A stretch of 11,585 nucleotides of DNA from Bacteroidales bacterium. GTDB taxonomy: Bacteria > Bacteroidota > Bacteroidia > Bacteroidales > UBA7960. A program made the translations under genes and the position numbers. Positions 7,846 through 11,585 of the stretch are shown in pieces (the stretch's first letter is position 1; each line of letters starts with the position of its first letter). Where the stretch lies: the NCBI GenBank assembly GCA_007125275.1, contig SLDN01000223.1, forward strand, positions 1 through 11,585, in the 5' to 3' direction. The notes beneath the pieces were generated by a model that saw only the letters and a list, made by a program, of their open reading frames with translations, was not told where the DNA came from and made no database searches.

Positions 7846-10800
7846 CTAATCAAACCTGATGTTCAGTCCTAAGCCCCTGAGTTCGTGAACCAGAACGTTG
7901 AATGATTCAGGCACACCGGGGATGGGCATATTTTCACCTTTCACCAGGGCTTCATAAGTCTTCGCACGGCCTATGACGTCATCTGACTTAACGGTAAGGA
8001 TTTCCTGAAGCACATTGGCGGCGCCAAATGCTTCGAGTGCCCATACTTCCATCTCTCCAAAACGCTGGCCACCAAACTGTGCTTTACCGCCCAGGGGCTG
8101 TTGAGTAATGAGTGAGTATGGTCCGATAGAACGTGCATGCATCTTATCGTCAACCATATGCCCCAGTTTAAGCATATAGATCACACCCACTGTTGCGGGC
8201 TGGTCAAAACGCTCACCGGTGCCACCGTCATACAGGTAAACTTTTCCGTTTTCCGGCAGGTTTGCCTCACGAAGATATCCGTTGATCTCATCAACATGAG
8301 CACCATCAAAAATAGGGCTGGCAAAAGTAAGGCCCAGCTTCTGGCCTGCCCAGCCCAGAACAGTTTCGTAAATCTGTCCGAGGTTCATTCGCGAGGGCAC
8401 GCCCAGAGGGTTCAGCACGATGTCGACAGGCGTACCATCCTCCAGGAATGGCATATCCTCCTGCCTTACGATCTTCGCCACGATGCCTTTGTTACCATGA
8501 CGTCCGGCCATCTTGTCGCCTACCTTCAGCTTGCGCTTTTTCGCAAGATACACCTTGGCCAGCTGTACAATGCCTGCAGGCAGCTCATCGCCGACAGTAG
8601 CTGTGAACTTCTTGCGGTTATGTGTCCCGAGCAGGTCTTTGTACTGAATAGAGTAATTGTGAAGCAACTCCTTGATAAGTTGGTTCTTTTTCTTATCGGT
8701 GGTCCAGTTATTCGGATTGATGATTGAATAATCGAGGCCGTGCAATATCTTCTGGGTGTATTTGGTACCCTTGGGAACCACTGTTTCCTTCAGGCTGTTG
8801 CTAACGCCCTGCGATGTTTTGCCTGACACGAGTACAATCAACTTGTCAACCAGTTTTGAGCGGAGCTCTTCTGCCTTTTTTCTAAACCCGGCATCCAGCT
8901 TTTCGATGTACGCCTTTTCTTTATTTTTCGCCTTACGGTCTTTGATGAAGCGGGAAAAAAGCTTTTTGTCAATGATCACGCCTTTTGTGGCCGGTGGTGC
9001 CTTGAGGGATGCATCCTTTACATCGCCCGCCTTGTCACCAAAGATGGCCCGTAAAAGTTTTTCTTCAGGGGTAGGATCTGTTTCACCTTTTGGTGTAATT
9101 TTTCCAATCAGGATATCTCCTTCATTTACTTCTGCCCCAATGCGTATAAGGCCATGCTCGTCGAGGTCTTTGATGGCATCGGCACTCACATTTGGAATAT
9201 CACTTGTGAGCTCTTCGGCGCCACGTTTTGTGTCGCGTACGTCGAGCGAAAACTCTTCGATATGAATGGAAGTAAAGATGTCGTCGCGCACGATCTTCTC
9301 TGATACGACGATGGCATCTTCAAAGTTATAGCCTTTCCAGGGCATAAAAGCCACCTTGAGGTTACGTCCAAGTGCAAGTTCACCGTCTTTGGTAGCATAA
9401 CCTTCGCACAGCAATTGTCCTTTTGTCACTTTCTGCCCTTTGCTTACGATGGGTTTGAGGTTCAGGCAGGTGCTCTGGTTGGTCTTGCTGAACTTGATGA
9501 GCTTGTATGTGCGCACGTCATCTTCAAAGCTCACGAGCCTTTCTTCTTCATTGCGCGCATATCGAATGATGATCTCATTAGCGTCAACATATTCGACAGA
9601 ACCATTGCCTTCGGCATGCAAAAGTACGCGCGAATCATTGGCTACGCGTTTTTCCAGCCCCGTTCCTACGATGGGTTTTTCGGGATTGATGAGTGGTACG
9701 GCCTGGCGCATCATGTTTGACCCCATCAATGCCCTGTTGGCATCATCATGCTCGAGGAATGGGATCAGCGAGGCGGCGATGGAGGCAATCTGGTTTGGCC
9801 CCACATCCATCAGGTTGATCTTTTCAGGCTCAACAATTGGATAATCAGCCTGGAAGCGAACCTTAAGCCGTTCTTCTCCAAAGCTGCCATCTTTGTTCAT
9901 GGGGACGTTGGCCTGGCTGATGATCTCTGTTTCTTCCTCTTCAGCAGAAAGATACAAAGGGGGCCTGTCGAACCGCACTTTACCGTTATCAACTTTAAAG
10001 TATGGTGTTTCAATAAATCCAAGTTCATTTACTTTGGCGAATACGCAGAGTGATGAGATGAGTCCGATGTTTGGTCCTTCGGGGGTCTCAATGGTACAGA
10101 GTCTTCCGTAGTGCGTAAAGTGTACGTCGCGCACTTCGAAACCGGCACGCTCGCGGCTCAAACCACCAGGGCCCAGTGCAGACATCCTGCGTTTGTGCGT
10201 GAGTTCAGCCAGCGGGTTTGTCTGATCCATAAACTGCGACAGCTGGTTTGTGCCGAAGAATGAATTAATTACAGACGACAGTGTTTTTGCATTGATGAGA
10301 TCGGTGGGTGCAAATACTTCGTTGTCGCGCACATTCATCCTTTCGCGGATGGTGCGTGCCATACGAGCCAGACCTACTCCAAACTGAGTATAAAGCTGTT
10401 CGCCAACTGTTCTCACACGGCGATTGCTGAGGTGGTCAATGTCATCGACATCGGCTTTGGCATTCACAAGTTCGATAAGATGCTTTACGATTCGGATGAT
10501 ATCTTCGCGTGTCAGGACCTTGACATCCATTGGGGTATCGAGGTTGAGCTTGCGGTTGATACGGTAACGGCCGACATCTCCAAGATCATAGCGTTTATCT
10601 GAGAAGAAAAGCTTCTCTATCATGCTGCGGGCTGTTTCATCATCGGGTGGATCAGCGTTCCGCAGAAGGCGATAGATAAACTCTACGGCTTCTTTTTCTG
10701 AATTTGTTGTATCTTTCTGCAGGGTGTTATAAACAAGAATAAAGTCATTTACATTCACCCCTTCTTTATGAAGGATGATGTTTTTGACGCCGGCATCGAT

Positions 10801-11585
10801 GATCTGATCAACGTGTTCGTTTTCAAGGACCGTTTCGCGGTCAATGATCACTTCTGTACGTTCGATGGATACAACCTCTCCGGTGTCTTCATCCACGAAG
10901 TCTTCGACCCAGGATCTAAGGACACGGGCGGCGAGTTTCCGGCCGACATATTTCTTCAAACCTGTTTTGGTAACTTTTATTTCATCGGCCAGTCCAAAGA
11001 TTTCGAGGATATCCTTATCTGTTTCAAAGCCTATGGCACGGAGCAGTGTGGTTACCGGCAACTTCTTTTTGCGATCGATGTATGCATACATCACGCTATT
11101 GATGTCGGTAGCGAACTCTATCCATGAGCCTTTGAAAGGGATGATCCTCGCGCTGTAGAGCTGTGTGCCATTGGCATGTACGCTTGTACCGAAGAAAACA
11201 CCGGGAGACCGGTGCAACTGGGATACGACAACTCTTTCGGCGCCATTGATAAGAAAAGTTCCCCGGGGTGTCATGTAGGGGATCATCCCGAGGTATACAT
11301 CCTGTATGATGGTTTCAAAGTCTTCGTGCTCGGGGTCGGTACAATACAGCTTTAGCTTTGCCTTCAGAGGCACGCTGTATGTGAGCCCACGCTCGATACA
11401 TTCAGGAATAGAATACTTTGGCGGGTCAATAAAATAATCCAGGAACTCAAGCACGAAGTTGTTTCTGGCATCTGATATGGGGAAATTTTCGCTGAACACC
11501 TTAAACAAGCCTTCATTTTTCCTGTTTTCAGGCGTGGTTTCTAGCTGGAAAAAGTCCTGGAAGGACTTTATCTGTATTTCGAGAA
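7846..11585 (-). CDS. rpoB: DNA-directed RNA polymerase subunit beta (5' partial)
   Basis: Beta subunit of RNA polymerase. The frame stays open to the right edge; the 25 codons before the TTG at 11508 read [13 protein letters not shown] and on to RKNEG, a normal beta N-terminal region, so that TTG is internal and about 20 residues are missing. Visible length is 1245 residues. Numbering the codon at 11508 as 1: RPGVFFG-like lobe segment SPGVFFG (101-107), the rifampicin-binding cluster from G419 to L445 followed by [18 protein letters not shown] (446-463), [16 protein letters not shown] (467-482), [12 protein letters not shown] (726-737) with E730 and D731 near the active site, an insertion-like Lys-rich region at about 847-960, [14 protein letters not shown] (995-1008) with the nucleotide-contacting K999 and K1007, and the C-terminal block [21 protein letters not shown] (about 1140-1160) ending LGLNIRFD with a TAG stop. 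At the main rifampicin-resistance sites (E. coli D516, H526, S531) the residues are the sensitive ones. It is the first gene of the operon visible here; its promoter lies outside. Confidence 0.99.
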   Translation of the reverse strand, partial: LEIQIKSFQDFFQLETTPENRKNEGLFKVFSENFPISDARNNFVLEFLDYFIDPPKYSIPECIERGLTYSVPLKAKLKLYCTDPEHEDFETIIQDVYLGMIPYMTPRGTFLINGAERVVVSQLHRSPGVFFGTSVHANGTQLYSARIIPFKGSWIEFATDINSVMYAYIDRKKKLPVTTLLRAIGFETDKDILEIFGLADEIKVTKTGLKKYVGRKLAARVLRSWVEDFVDEDTGEVVSIERTEVIIDRETVLENEHVDQIIDAGVKNIILHKEGVNVNDFILVYNTLQKDTTNSEKEAVEFIYRLLRNADPPDDETARSMIEKLFFSDKRYDLGDVGRYRINRKLNLDTPMDVKVLTREDIIRIVKHLIELVNAKADVDDIDHLSNRRVRTVGEQLYTQFGVGLARMARTIRERMNVRDNEVFAPTDLINAKTLSSVINSFFGTNQLSQFMDQTNPLAELTHKRRMSALGPGGLSRERAGFEVRDVHFTHYGRLCTIETPEGPNIGLISSLCVFAKVNELGFIETPYFKVDNGKVRFDRPPLYLSAEEEETEIISQANVPMNKDGSFGEERLKVRFQADYPIVEPEKINLMDVGPNQIASIAASLIPFLEHDDANRALMGSNMMRQAVPLINPEKPIVGTGLEKRVANDSRVLLHAEGNGSVEYVDANEIIIRYARNEEERLVSFEDDVRTYKLIKFSKTNQSTCLNLKPIVSKGQKVTKGQLLCEGYATKDGELALGRNLKVAFMPWKGYNFEDAIVVSEKIVRDDIFTSIHIEEFSLDVRDTKRGAEELTSDIPNVSADAIKDLDEHGLIRIGAEVNEGDILIGKITPKGETDPTPEEKLLRAIFGDKAGDVKDASLKAPPATKGVIIDKKLFSRFIKDRKAKNKEKAYIEKLDAGFRKKAEELRSKLVDKLIVLVSGKTSQGVSNSLKETVVPKGTKYTQKILHGLDYSIINPNNWTTDKKKNQLIKELLHNYSIQYKDLLGTHNRKKFTATVGDELPAGIVQLAKVYLAKKRKLKVGDKMAGRHGNKGIVAKIVRQEDMPFLEDGTPVDIVLNPLGVPSRMNLGQIYETVLGWAGQKLGLTFASPIFDGAHVDEINGYLREANLPENGKVYLYDGGTGERFDQPATVGVIYMLKLGHMVDDKMHARSIGPYSLITQQPLGGKAQFGGQRFGEMEVWALEAFGAANVLQEILTVKSDDVIGRAKTYEALVKGENMPIPGVPESFNVLVHELRGLGLNIRFD

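Noticed and set aside
11506..11508. TTG as the start codon of rpoB
   Set aside because: Twenty-five codons upstream continue a typical beta-subunit N terminus without a stop, so the gene simply runs off the right edge.
11551..11569. Perfect 8-bp inverted repeat (aaagtcct, 3-nt spacer, aggacttt) early in rpoB
   Set aside because: It encodes the strongly conserved KSFQDF of the beta N terminus and has no T tract. It is most simply a coincidence of codons.

Overview
The window comes from a bacterium of the phylum Bacteroidota, most likely order Bacteroidales or a close relative. Three things point there: RpoB and RpoC have the typical Bacteroidota sequence and length, a DUF3467 protein sits directly after rpoC, and the start codons lack Shine-Dalgarno sequences and follow A-rich leaders. 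Genus cannot be told from this sequence alone. This is core-genome DNA. I see no transposase, phage gene, CRISPR array, tRNA or rRNA.

Layout: Positions 1-3059 (+) hold a short DnaE-type DNA polymerase III alpha subunit whose 5' end lies just outside the window. It is followed by a 25-nt gap between convergent genes. On the minus strand, read from right to left, are rpoB (beta subunit, 5' end cut by the right edge), a 69-nt gap, rpoC (beta-prime, complete), a 66-nt gap, and a 105-residue DUF3467 protein. These three genes look like the distal part of one RNA polymerase operon. In this phylum that operon normally continues from ribosomal-protein genes, which would lie beyond position 11585. No gene-free stretch exceeds 70 nt.

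How the genes work together: RpoB and RpoC form the catalytic core of RNA polymerase. The DUF3467 protein has no established function but is positioned for co-expression with them. The polymerase gene is a separate convergent unit. It keeps the three catalytic aspartates but has a degenerate PHP domain and ends right after the OB fold, so it lacks the C-terminal tau-binding domain. That architecture suggests an accessory or damage-tolerance polymerase rather than the main replicase.

The most notable point is a perfect 11-bp GC-rich hairpin at 3022-3049, followed on the minus strand by six T residues. It looks like the intrinsic terminator of the RNA polymerase operon, and it lies inside the last codons of the convergent polymerase gene. 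Other points of note are a hydrophilic insertion with a 9-A tract in the polymerase PHP domain and a possible internal promoter element before rpoC. I found no clearly new biological system here.
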